Part shown: positions 8,974-17,286 of the stretch, one piece after another | How positions within the stretch are numbered: position 1 is the first letter of the stretch | Layout: every line of letters begins with the position of its first letter | Assembly (NCBI GenBank): GCA_964515195.1 | Contig: CAZETK010000001.1 | Coordinates: forward strand, 62,001 to 126,000 | From: Ga0074139 sp964515195 | Lineage (GTDB): Bacteria; Bdellovibrionota; Bdellovibrionia; Bdellovibrionales; Bdellovibrionaceae | Direction of reading: 5' to 3' | DNA: 64,000 nt | Notes under the pieces: generated by a model | Databases searched by the model: none | Seen by the model: only the letters and a program-made list of their open reading frames with translations | What the model was told of the DNA's origin: nothing | Made by a program: the position numbers and the translations under genes

Positions 8974-9084
8974 ATGGCAAAGGCCGTTCGTAACAAGAGC
9001 ATTCGTCACCGTAAGAAGCGTTTAAGCCAAAAGAAAAAAATGCAGCGTACTAAAAATAAGCGCGCTGGAAAAATGAAGAAATAG
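8974..9084 (+). CDS. Very basic 36-residue small protein
   Basis: This short frame has an excellent ribosome binding site (AAGGAGAG, 8963-8970) four bases before the ATG and runs 36 codons to TAG. It lies 16 bp after tex and is probably co-transcribed. More than half of the residues are Lys or Arg (MAKAVRNKSIRHRKKRLSQ then KKKMQRTKNKRAGKMKK) and there is no acidic residue, the composition of small ribosomal proteins such as Thx or the AURKAIP1/COX24-like bS22 group. A ribosome or RNA-binding role is inferred; I cannot assign a family. Confidence 0.7.
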   Translation: MAKAVRNKSIRHRKKRLSQKKKMQRTKNKRAGKMKK

Positions 9085-9138
9085 CGTAATAGTATTTCCT
9101 TATAGCGAGGTACCAACGCCCCTCGGGCTGATTTTTGG

Positions 9139-9918
9139 TTACCTCTTCAAACTTAAAATTTTTTGAGTGAGTTCGACAAAGCCCCGGCCGCCTGGGGATG
9201 GAGTTACAAAGGCAGGTGGGTTTTTCAGTTGCGCCAGGTAGGCCTTGATATTGGCAACCCCCACAGATTGGGGGAAAAACTGAAACATAGGTTCATCGTT
9301 CGGGGAGTCTCCCGAAAATAAGCAGGATTTTTTAATCTGGTCATCATTAAGGCCGAACTCAGTTCTGAGTAACTGGCGAAGCATGGTGACTTTGTCATAC
9401 TGGCCAAACCAGCCGTTTACATGAATGGAGCTGACTTTTGCCTGGGCTCCATGGCTTTCAAATATTTGAACAATTTTTTTCACCGCATCTTGAGAAAGAG
9501 GTGTGACGTCTTCACAGTAATCAATTGCAAGATCCAGGACTCGGCAAAACTGATCACTGGCGACCTGAGCTCCAGGAACTTCTGTCAGAATTTGTTCTTG
9601 GATTTGATTGAGCTTTTTTCTATTTTCTCGAATCTCAGTTTCGTTTGCAAAGAAAGCCCGCCTCATCTCTTTTTGAAAATAACGGAAGTAAAGCCCTCCG
9701 TTTTCACCGATCACGCCATCAACTGGCCAAAAGCGAGCGATCATTTCACACCAACCCGCCGGCCGACCTGTAACTGGAATGATCTTCACTCCAGCGTTTT
9801 TTAACTTCCATAGAGCCGAGTAAGCATCGGCATGAAGTTGGCCATGCTCTGTCAATGTGTCGTCAATATCTGTTAGAACAAAGTCCGGTGCTTGTGAGAG
9901 TTCGCTTACACTTTTCAT
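9139..9918 (-). CDS. HAD-superfamily (type IIB) sugar-phosphatase-like hydrolase
   Basis: The 259-residue product has the HAD phosphatase motifs: the nucleophile motif LTDIDDT (Asp17, Asp19), the motif II Thr in VTGRP (Thr50), and the metal-binding GDSPND motif near residues 203-208. The large cap between motifs II and III fits the Cof/mannosyl-3-phosphoglycerate phosphatase/trehalose-phosphatase group (IIB). Substrate unknown. It is transcribed toward tex and away from topA. The signature VTGRPAGWCEMIARFWP is a recognisable subfamily pattern with no biochemical assignment known to me. Confidence 0.85.
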   Translation of the reverse strand: MKSVSELSQAPDFVLTDIDDTLTEHGQLHADAYSALWKLKNAGVKIIPVTGRPAGWCEMIARFWPVDGVIGENGGLYFRYFQKEMRRAFFANETEIRENRKKLNQIQEQILTEVPGAQVASDQFCRVLDLAIDYCEDVTPLSQDAVKKIVQIFESHGAQAKVSSIHVNGWFGQYDKVTMLRQLLRTEFGLNDDQIKKSCLFSGDSPNDEPMFQFFPQSVGVANIKAYLAQLKNPPAFVTPSPGGRGFVELTQKILSLKR

Positions 9919-10125
9919 GCTTTAATCTTAAGATCCGTAAGGATCTCTCACAACCTCATTTCTTGGAGTGGAATTCTTTTCGACATTCAATGATCCAGGA
10001 CCTTGTTAAGTTGAAGTTTTCAGCTTTGTTTCTGGGTCAACGTCGCGGAAAGTCAAAAAAGACGCTTGCCTAAATGAGAGTCCAAACCCATTTTGTCTAT
10101 ATATTAGTATTCAATTGAGGTTGAA

Positions 10126-12831
10126 GTGACATCTCGAGCAGCATCAAAGTCAGGTTATAAGTTAGTGGTGGTTGAGTCTCCCACGAAGGCAAAAAAAATT
10201 CGTTCTCTATTGGGTAAAGACTTCGTCGTTGAGTCTTGCATGGGGCATATTCGTGACTTGCCCCAGTCCGCTAAAGATATTCCTGAAAAAGTAAAAAAAG
10301 AGAAATGGGCTCAATTGGGTGTCAATGTCGAAAAAAATTTCGAACCACTCTACTGCGTGCCGAAAGACAAGATCAAGGTCGTTAAAAATTTGCAAGAAAA
10401 GATGGAAGGCGCCAAAGAGATTTATCTCGCGACGGACTTGGACCGCGAAGGAGAAAGTATCAGCTGGCATTTGCTGGAAGTTTTAAAGCCAGACGTTCCT
10501 GTTAAACGTATGGTTTTTAATGAAGTAACCAAGGATGCTATTTTGAATGCTCTCAAGGATACTCGTGAGATCAACTACAATTTGGTTAAAGCTCAAGAAG
10601 CACGACGCATATTGGATCGGCTGGTGGGTTACACGATCTCCCCCTTGCTGTGGAAGAAAATCGCCTACGGTCTATCGGCAGGACGGGTTCAGTCGGTTGC
10701 GGTTCGCTTGATAGTTGAAAAAGAACAAGAGCGCTTTAAGTTCAAGAAGTCAACGTATTCGGGCTTGACGGCGAAGTTAGAAAAAGACCGCATTGGTTTT
10801 GAAGCTCGACTGATCACTTTGAATCAGCAAAGGATTGCCTCGGGTAAGGACTTCAATCCAAATACAGGTGATTTGATTGGCGGAAAAGACGTTCTGCTTT
10901 TGGATCATGCTAAAGCGCAGGATATTCTTAAAAAAATCCAAAGTCTTCCATTTGTTGTGGAAGAGACCGAACAGAAGCCGATTTCGAGAAAGCCGGCCTC
11001 GCCTTTTATCACTTCGACATTGCAGCAAGAGGCCAGCCGAAAACTAGGAATGAGTTCCCGGGAAACCATGCAAGTCGCACAAAAGCTTTATGAACAAGGT
11101 TTCATCACTTACATGAGAACGGATTCGACCTTCTTGTCGAAGGAGGCGATTGAAGCCGCCCGAAAGTGGATCGCTCAAGAATACGGTCAGGACTACTTAC
11201 CGGCACAGCCCCGATTTTATGAAGCTAAAAAAGCCAAAGGTGCCCAAGAGGCCCACGAGGCGATTCGTCCTGCAGGAGCCACTTTCGTCCACCCCCAAGA
11301 GACAGGCTTGAGTGGAGCTCAGCTGCGACTTTATGAATTGATCTGGATGCGAACTGTGGCCAGCCAGATGGTAGACTCACGGCAATTGCAGGTATTGGTA
11401 AAGATCAAAACCGGTGATGCCGTATTTTCCGCGAGTGGAATGACAATCGAATTCCCGGGTTATCTACGAGCGTATGTAGAGGGGCAGGATGATCCCGATG
11501 CGGAACTCGCTGAACGAGAGGTTAAGCTTCCGCCGATGAAAAAGGGAGATCGCCCCGATAAGAAAGCTTTGGAAGTTACAGATCACGAAACGAAGCCACC
11601 TGCGCGTTATACAGAGGCTAGTTTAATTAGCAAAATGGAAAAGGAGGGGATTGGTCGACCCTCAACGTATGCTTCGATTATGAGTACAATTATTGACCGT
11701 GGTTACGTACGAAAACAGGGGACGGCCCTTGTCCCTACATTCACAGCAGTCGCTGTTTCTAAGCTTTTAAGTCGTCATCTTCCCGAATATGTAGATGTGG
11801 GCTTTACCTCCGAGATGGAAGAGTCATTGGATACGATCGCCGAAGGCGATTTGGACTGGGTGAAGTTTTTGAGAAACCTTTACAGCGGACCTGAGGGCTT
11901 AAAATCTTCTGTGGAAAAACAGGAAAAGGAAATTGATCCTGAGCAAGCCCGCTCCATTCAACTGGAGGGATTACCTGGCGTGATGTTCCATGTTGGGAAG
12001 TATGGCGCTTATTTAACAACCAAGAAAGATGGCGAGACCATTAACGCCTCCATTCCAGATGCAGAAGCTCCGGCGGATATGACGATGGATACCGTCGAAA
12101 AGCTGGTAGAACAAAAACTTCACGGTCAAGATAGCCTTGGTAAAGATCCTGAGACGAACAAAAGTATTTATGTCCTATCAGGGCGCTACGGCCCCTATGT
12201 ACAGTTAGGTGAAAATGATGAAGAGCCAAAAAGAATCAGTTTGCCGCAAGGGCTTGAGCCCGCAGACGTTGATTTGAAAAAAGCTCTTCAGCTTTTGGAG
12301 CTTCCAAAAACTTTGGGGCCACATCCGGCAACGAACAAGGATATCAAGGTAGGAATTGGTCGGTTTGGTCCCTATGTGGTTCATGAAAAGGACTATCGTT
12401 CCATTCCAAAAGATCAAAGCCTTTTTGATATAACCTATGAGCAAGCTATGGCCCTTTTATCGACGCCTAAAAAAGGTCGCGGCGGCCGTACAGCCCTTAA
12501 GAGCTTTGGCCCCCATCCCGTATCAGGTGATGAGATGCAACTATTTAATGGACCTTATGGTCTTTATGTCAAATGTGGCAAAGTGAACGCCTCATTGCCA
12601 GAGGGTGAAACTATCGAAAGTTTCACCTCTAAAAAGGCGATCGAAGCTTTGCAAGCGAAGATGGGGGCTACGCAGAAAAAGAAAGTCGCTAAAAAGCCCA
12701 CTGCGGCCCAAAAGGTAAAAGTGACAGCTAAATCAAGCTCACCTGGCAAAAAAGCGGCAGGAAAAAAACAAGAAGCTCCTGTGCCTAAGGTGGCTTCGAG
12801 GACGTCTCCGGTTAAGCTCCGAAAAAAGTAA
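10126..12831 (+). CDS. topA: DNA topoisomerase I (type IA)
   Basis: A 901-residue enzyme that relaxes negative supercoils by transient single-strand cleavage. The TOPRIM domain opens at residues 11-25 (YKLVVVESPTKAKK), the acidic metal-site motif appears in ATDLDREGE, and the catalytic tyrosine is Tyr329 in FITYMRTDST. I accept the GTG at 10126 as start because it gives the usual short N-terminus before TOPRIM. The C-terminus has no four-Cys zinc ribbons; it carries four GxYGxY/GRFGPYV-type repeats (about 620-850), as in actinobacterial and some deltaproteobacterial TopA, and then a lysine/alanine-rich tail (about 845-901). Confidence 0.95.
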   Translation: MTSRAASKSGYKLVVVESPTKAKKIRSLLGKDFVVESCMGHIRDLPQSAKDIPEKVKKEKWAQLGVNVEKNFEPLYCVPKDKIKVVKNLQEKMEGAKEIYLATDLDREGESISWHLLEVLKPDVPVKRMVFNEVTKDAILNALKDTREINYNLVKAQEARRILDRLVGYTISPLLWKKIAYGLSAGRVQSVAVRLIVEKEQERFKFKKSTYSGLTAKLEKDRIGFEARLITLNQQRIASGKDFNPNTGDLIGGKDVLLLDHAKAQDILKKIQSLPFVVEETEQKPISRKPASPFITSTLQQEASRKLGMSSRETMQVAQKLYEQGFITYMRTDSTFLSKEAIEAARKWIAQEYGQDYLPAQPRFYEAKKAKGAQEAHEAIRPAGATFVHPQETGLSGAQLRLYELIWMRTVASQMVDSRQLQVLVKIKTGDAVFSASGMTIEFPGYLRAYVEGQDDPDAELAEREVKLPPMKKGDRPDKKALEVTDHETKPPARYTEASLISKMEKEGIGRPSTYASIMSTIIDRGYVRKQGTALVPTFTAVAVSKLLSRHLPEYVDVGFTSEMEESLDTIAEGDLDWVKFLRNLYSGPEGLKSSVEKQEKEIDPEQARSIQLEGLPGVMFHVGKYGAYLTTKKDGETINASIPDAEAPADMTMDTVEKLVEQKLHGQDSLGKDPETNKSIYVLSGRYGPYVQLGENDEEPKRISLPQGLEPADVDLKKALQLLELPKTLGPHPATNKDIKVGIGRFGPYVVHEKDYRSIPKDQSLFDITYEQAMALLSTPKKGRGGRTALKSFGPHPVSGDEMQLFNGPYGLYVKCGKVNASLPEGETIESFTSKKAIEALQAKMGATQKKKVAKKPTAAQKVKVTAKSSSPGKKAAGKKQEAPVPKVASRTSPVKLRKK

Positions 12832-12881
12832 TTATTTCAAGGGTGTTTTAATCATGCCCCTCTGTGGTAAAACTAGGGGGT

Positions 12882-13781
12882 ATGTCAGATAAAGCGTTAA
12901 AGGGTCAGCTTGAACTTGGCATCGTTCGGGTTCCCGAAAGAGATCGAAACTATCATCTTGGCGGTCGAAGTTTTTACTTCTTCGACTTTGACGATAATAT
13001 TGCCTATCTTTCAACGCCCCTTGTGATTTTCCATCAAGTGACGGGCGAGGAAGTCTTCCTGTCCAGTGGTGATTGGGCTCTTTTTCACGGTCAAATTGGA
13101 AATTCGGGTCTTTATAAAGATTATGAAATTCGGTTTGATGACAAGACTGGATCTTTTCGTTACTTCCGAGACCACACGGCCGATGAGTTGATGCGGCTAG
13201 GGCGAAAAAAGCAGATCTTCGTTGAAGACGTTGAGGCGGTTCTTGAGCTACCTGATTTGCAGTGGAAGGGCCCATCTTGGGAATGCTTTTATCATGCCGC
13301 ATTCAATCAACGTCCAGTATCATTGATAACGGCTCGAGGTCATGCGCCGGAAACTATCAAGCTTGGGATAGGTGAATTCGTTAAAAGAAAAGTTCTTCCG
13401 ATTGAGCCGAACTATTTAGGTGTTTATCCGGTCAGCCATGTGCCAACACGTGAGCAGTTAGGAGACGCGGATCTAACAGCGTCGACATCAGTTTTAAAAC
13501 AGAAAGCTATTCGAGCCAGCGTGGAGAATGCGATTCAGGCGTATGGATACAGTCCACACCATCGCTTCGGTATGAGCGAGGATGATCCCAAAAATATCCA
13601 GATGATAGTCGAGGAATTGGCACGTCTGAAGGCAGATTATCCTGAAATGTCGTTCTTCATGATTGAGACTTATGGTGGCAAATTTGTTAAACACGAAATT
13701 TCAAAGACGGGACTGAGTTCCAAGAGTGCGGAACATTTCGCACAACTGAGCCTGTTTGAAAGATCACCAACCCGCGTCTAA
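12882..13781 (+). CDS. HAD-like hydrolase of unknown substrate
   Basis: The start is taken at the ATG at 12882, preceded by TAGGGGG. The 299-residue protein has HAD-type landmarks: FYFFDFDDN (Asp35, Asp37), LITARG (Thr150) and GMSEDDPKN (Asp234, Asp235). They are spaced as in a phosphatase with a long cap or insertion. The first motif has Asn where many HADs have Thr/Gly (DFDDN), so phosphatase activity is likely but not certain. The conserved Asp/Thr set argues against a pseudoenzyme. It follows topA in the same direction. No named family comes to mind. Confidence 0.7.
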   Translation: MSDKALKGQLELGIVRVPERDRNYHLGGRSFYFFDFDDNIAYLSTPLVIFHQVTGEEVFLSSGDWALFHGQIGNSGLYKDYEIRFDDKTGSFRYFRDHTADELMRLGRKKQIFVEDVEAVLELPDLQWKGPSWECFYHAAFNQRPVSLITARGHAPETIKLGIGEFVKRKVLPIEPNYLGVYPVSHVPTREQLGDADLTASTSVLKQKAIRASVENAIQAYGYSPHHRFGMSEDDPKNIQMIVEELARLKADYPEMSFFMIETYGGKFVKHEISKTGLSSKSAEHFAQLSLFERSPTRV

Positions 13782-13906
13782 CCGGAATATGACAAAGCTT
13801 ATAAGAAAAGCCGCCCTTAGTCGAGGCTGATTCCTGTATCAGATTCATAGACACAGGCCCCTGCTACTGCCAAAATAAGAGGGATCCAAGGAAAGGATAC
13901 TGTGAT

Positions 13907-15898
13907 ATGAATTTTAGCGGAACTCTATTGGCTATCGTGCTTGCATTTCAATCTTTGGCCTGGGCCCAAGGTCTTTCAAGTTCCAGTCAAATACCACTGC
14001 AGTGTCAATTTGTTTACTCTATTGAACAGATGTTTCTGGGAAACCATATTAAGCACCAATCCCGCAATAAAGAATTGGAAAAACGCTTGATTGATCAGTA
14101 TATCAAGCGTCTGGATTCAACTAAAATTTATTTTACACAAAGTGATGTCAAAAAAATTCAAAGTTTGATGAAGGGAGCCTTTGATAATATCAAGAAGCGT
14201 AAATGTGATTTCCTGAAAGAGGTTCAAAAGATATATCTGGCAAAAGTCGAGTCCCGTGCCAACTACGCTAAAAACTTTTTAGGAGAGAGTTATAAGCTCG
14301 ATCAGACTTCACAATTCACTTTTGATCCAGATAAGAAAGAATATTATAAAAGCGATAAAGACGCCGAAGACTTTATGAAAAACTATATTCACTTCCAAGT
14401 TGCCAATTACGTGTCGACGGACATGAAGCTCGAGGAGGCGAAAAAAAACGTCATCAAAAATTATGACCGGGCTGTTAAAAGAGTAACTGATACAACACAA
14501 GAGGATTTAATCGTTCAATATCTGGATAGCTTTGCGCGGGCGTTGGATCCACATTCCAGTTTTCTGTCTCGTGAATTTTTTGAAGAGTTCAACATCAATA
14601 TGAGTTTATCCCTCGAAGGGATCGGAGCTACCCTGACCCAGCAAGATGGTTTTACAATCATTGATGCCCTCGTTCCCGGCGGAGCGGCTGCCAAATCGGG
14701 GCAGGTCATGATTCAGGATAAAATTTTGGCTGTCGGTCAGGCTAAGGGGCCCATGGAGAATGTTATCGATATGGACCTTAAGGATGTGGTCAAAAAAATC
14801 CGTGGCCCTAAGGGTAGCAAAGTACGATTAAGCATCCTGCGCTCCGAAGGTGACGGAAAGCAGCGGAAGGAAGTGACTTTGATTCGCGATAAAGTGAATC
14901 TCGAAGATGAAGCGGCCCAATTAGTTCCTATCGAAAAAGTTATTGATGGAAAAAAGCGGAAGTTTGGAGTGATTAATTTGCCATCGTTTTACAACGATGG
15001 AAAGAGGGGCGGACGCTCCAGTGCCACAGACGTGAAAAAGCTTGTGAAAGAAGCCCGAGAAAAGAAAATGGAAGGTTTGGTTCTAGATTTTTCTCAGAAT
15101 GGCGGGGGAAGTCTTGAAGACGCGGTTCGCATCGCGGGGCTATTTTTTAAAACGGGGAATGTGGTCAAACAGGCTGGGCGTGCCGATGGACGTGAAGAGC
15201 AGGTTTATGCAGATCGGGATAAAGAGGTGGATTGGGCGGGACCTTTGGTTATTCTGACTTCTCGGGTTTCTGCGAGTGCATCGGAAATCGTGGCGGGTGC
15301 TCTGCAGGATTATAAACGTGGACTTGTGGTCGGTGCAGACCATACCTTTGGTAAAGGAAGCATTCAAACTGTGATACCTGTTCCGTATGATTTAGGAGCT
15401 GTCAAAGTAACAATTGGAATGTTCTACATCCCTGGGGGCAATAGCACTCAGCATCGTGGCGTAGAGGCCGACATCGCACTTCCTAACCTCTATCCTGATG
15501 AATTGGGAGAAAAGAGTTTAGATTATTCGTTGCCGCCCGTTAAGCTGCCAGCTTTCTTGTCGGACGAGGCCTATGTAAAAGAAGGACCGGGGGCTTGGGA
15601 AAAGATTTCGGAGTCTATTATTACAAAGCTCCGTGAAAAATCCAAAAAGCGGGTGGCCGCCGATGCTGAATACAAAAAGCAAATAGATGAAGCCCGCGAA
15701 GCCAAGGAAAAAGGAAAGATCATAAGAGTGTCCGACATTCTAAAGGACAACAAAGAAAAAACAGAAAAAGAGAAGAAGCAACGACAAGCCCGTTACAATA
15801 AGACAGAGCGTTTGAAGGAATATCTAAAGCGGCCTGACATTAACGAAGCTGTGGCAATTCTCACAGACTTAACAGATAGCGGGAAAGCCTTACCATAA
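13907..15898 (+). CDS. C-terminal processing (tail-specific) periplasmic protease, S41A family
   Basis: A 663-residue exported serine protease: signal peptide (about 1-20, ending SLAWAQG), a long helical N-domain, a PDZ domain (about 225-330, LSLEGIGATLTQQDGF) and the S41 catalytic domain. The Ser-Lys dyad is in SRVSASASEI (about 455-458) and FGKGSIQT (about 482). A charged C-terminal tail (KEKKQRQARYN) follows. Length and order resemble E. coli Prc, which degrades or trims envelope proteins through their C-termini. The start is preceded by GGAAAGGATAC. It is monocistronic, followed by a hairpin at 15921-15942. Confidence 0.93.
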   Translation: MNFSGTLLAIVLAFQSLAWAQGLSSSSQIPLQCQFVYSIEQMFLGNHIKHQSRNKELEKRLIDQYIKRLDSTKIYFTQSDVKKIQSLMKGAFDNIKKRKCDFLKEVQKIYLAKVESRANYAKNFLGESYKLDQTSQFTFDPDKKEYYKSDKDAEDFMKNYIHFQVANYVSTDMKLEEAKKNVIKNYDRAVKRVTDTTQEDLIVQYLDSFARALDPHSSFLSREFFEEFNINMSLSLEGIGATLTQQDGFTIIDALVPGGAAAKSGQVMIQDKILAVGQAKGPMENVIDMDLKDVVKKIRGPKGSKVRLSILRSEGDGKQRKEVTLIRDKVNLEDEAAQLVPIEKVIDGKKRKFGVINLPSFYNDGKRGGRSSATDVKKLVKEAREKKMEGLVLDFSQNGGGSLEDAVRIAGLFFKTGNVVKQAGRADGREEQVYADRDKEVDWAGPLVILTSRVSASASEIVAGALQDYKRGLVVGADHTFGKGSIQTVIPVPYDLGAVKVTIGMFYIPGGNSTQHRGVEADIALPNLYPDELGEKSLDYSLPPVKLPAFLSDEAYVKEGPGAWEKISESIITKLREKSKKRVAADAEYKKQIDEAREAKEKGKIIRVSDILKDNKEKTEKEKKQRQARYNKTERLKEYLKRPDINEAVAILTDLTDSGKALP

Positions 15899-15920
15899 TA
15901 GACGAGAATCTCTTTCGTAG

Positions 15921-15942
15921 GGGGCGAGTCCTAATTCGCCCC
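15921..15942 (+). terminator. Hairpin after the processing protease gene
   Basis: GGGGCGA (15921-15927) pairs perfectly with TCGCCCC (15936-15942) across an 8-base loop, 22 bp after the stop codon. The position suits a terminator but no U-tract follows, so it is weak or factor-dependent. Confidence 0.45.
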
Positions 15943-16062
15943 TCAATCTGGTACTAAAAATCCTCGAGAAAAATTCACCAACTTCTCTACCTTCCGGCAT
16001 TTGAACGGGATGTTGGCAAGGTATATGCAAATTTAAAATTGAATTGAAAATCGAACTATACA

Positions 16063-16093
16063 TTAATCAAAACAGAAATTTGATTAAGGGAGG
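16063..16093 (+). promoter_or_regulatory. Hairpin abutting the ribosome binding site of the CsbD gene
   Basis: TTAATCAAA (16063-16071) and TTTGATTAA (16079-16087) form a perfect 9-bp stem with a 7-base loop. The ribosome binding site GGGAGG (16088-16093) starts on the very next base, so folding of the leader could affect ribosome access. A regulatory role is inference. Confidence 0.45.
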
Positions 16094-16097
16094 CCCT

Positions 16098-16379
16098 ATG
16101 AAAAATATGCTGAATGAAAACGTAATTAAAGGTAAATGGAATGAGTTAAAAGGGCAGCTGCAAAAAACTTGGGGTAATCTCACAAACGATGAAATTGATT
16201 ATGCACAAGGCGATCTGAAGAAGTTCTATGGCAGCGTTCAATCTAAGTATGGTCAGTCTGAAGAAGAAGTAAAGGACAGATTGAATTCAATAGTCTTCCA
16301 TGACGAGCGGCGCACTGAGGGCGGAACCTTAAATGAAGATATGCCAAGACGTGATGAGCAAAACCCGCGCCCTCAATAA
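16098..16379 (+). CDS. CsbD-family stress protein
   Basis: From the ATG at 16098 (GGGAGG just upstream) the product has 93 residues. The core shows the CsbD signature: NVIKGKWNELKGQLQKTWG, then NDEIDYAQGD and a helix around KYGQSEEEVKD. CsbD proteins are small, hydrophilic and stress-induced (sigmaB-controlled in Bacillus), with no known biochemical activity. After the domain comes a polar tail of about 30 residues (HDERRTEGG..., RRDEQNPRPQ). The gene stands alone. A leader hairpin next to the ribosome binding site is listed separately. Confidence 0.88.
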   Translation: MKNMLNENVIKGKWNELKGQLQKTWGNLTNDEIDYAQGDLKKFYGSVQSKYGQSEEEVKDRLNSIVFHDERRTEGGTLNEDMPRRDEQNPRPQ

Positions 16380-16535
16380 TAGATAAACAATGACATATTG
16401 CGGATCTTTTAGGGGCCAGTGGGGTGTAGTCTCCAGTTAAATAGATGATTAGCGATAAATTGTTAGAGTTATATTTTTAACAACTAAAAATAAAGTAAAT
16501 AAAATCATATTTTATGGAAAAGAGAGGAGATTCGC

Positions 16536-17195
16536 ATGGAACTGAAAAGGATTTTAGCGACATTTTTATTGGTAGGGCTGGCGCATACGGCGTCTGCTCA
16601 AGAAGGAACTCTGTACGGTACTGATACTTCGGCGAGTGCTCCTCGAGATAGAGCGGGGATCTTTGTTGAACCGTTTTTGACATATACACAATCGGATTCC
16701 ACGATTGCATCGGATAATTTTGCCACGAGCGTCGATGATTCTGCTATGACAACGGGCGCGGGCCTTGGGCTCCGGCTTGGAGGTCACGTAAGTGAAATAT
16801 TCTTCATCGGGGCCGACGCCCGATATGCCCGATTGAGAATGAGCGACTCCATTTATGGAAATGCGGAAGGGGATAGCTTTAATATCGGGCCTACAGCTGG
16901 AATGCAATTTCCTTACTTTGGGTTGCGTGCATGGGGAACCTATGTGTTAGCGGGTCAATATGATCCCAACACGGGTCGACAGGGCTTAAATGCAAAATTT
17001 GATGAACCAACTGGATGGCGAGTCGGCGCCGGTATTCGATTTGCCTCCGTCAGTATCAACTTAGAGTATCAAGATCTCAGTTATGCTGATACGAGTTTGC
17101 AGACTGGAAGCGCGTTAGGAACCACAGCTATCAGCGATCTTGACTTCGATTCAGAGGGTTACACCGCTAGTGTGAGCTTCCCATTTGAATTGTAA
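16536..17195 (+). CDS. Outer-membrane beta-barrel protein (OmpW/OmpA-barrel type)
   Basis: A protein of 219 residues with a signal peptide (cleavage near TASAQEG) and then alternating beta-strands rich in Gly, Tyr and Ser: GIFVEPFLTYTQSD, GAGLGLRLGGHVS, FFIGADARYARL, GMQFPYFGLRAWGTYVL, GWRVGAGIRFASVSINLEYQDLSY, GYTASVSFPFEL. This fits a small eight-strand outer-membrane barrel, with the strand-like C-terminus ending FEL instead of the usual Phe. AGAGAGGAG upstream of the ATG decides the start. Monocistronic, between an A/T-rich leader and a terminator. Confidence 0.85.
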   Translation: MELKRILATFLLVGLAHTASAQEGTLYGTDTSASAPRDRAGIFVEPFLTYTQSDSTIASDNFATSVDDSAMTTGAGLGLRLGGHVSEIFFIGADARYARLRMSDSIYGNAEGDSFNIGPTAGMQFPYFGLRAWGTYVLAGQYDPNTGRQGLNAKFDEPTGWRVGAGIRFASVSINLEYQDLSYADTSLQTGSALGTTAISDLDFDSEGYTASVSFPFEL

Positions 17196-17228
17196 GAGAA
17201 AGTCTTAAGTCTCATAATAAACATAGCA

Positions 17229-17265
17229 ACGGGGCGCAGCAAAACGCGCTCCGTATTTTGCTTTT
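17229..17265 (+). terminator. Rho-independent terminator after the barrel gene
   Basis: ACGGGGCGC (17229-17237) pairs with GCGCTCCGT (17246-17254), with one G-U pair and an 8-base loop, and is followed by ATTTTGCTTTT. It separates the barrel gene from the E1 alpha gene. Confidence 0.75.
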
Positions 17266-17286
17266 GGCGTCGTCTGTAGGTACTAA

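Noticed and set aside
9106..9145. GAGGTACCA/TGGTTACCTC as a terminator after the small basic protein
   Set aside because: The arms need a bulge and there is no T-run after the hairpin on the plus strand; the right arm lies in the HAD gene.
10066..10105. TTGCCT ... TATATT promoter for topA
   Set aside because: The spacing is 28 bases, too long for a sigma70 promoter; no other -35 fits the TATATT box.
12832..13302. 156-codon minus-strand frame opposite the HAD-like gene
   Set aside because: The plus-strand gene has clear HAD motifs; the minus frame is Arg/Ser/Gln-rich shadow sequence.
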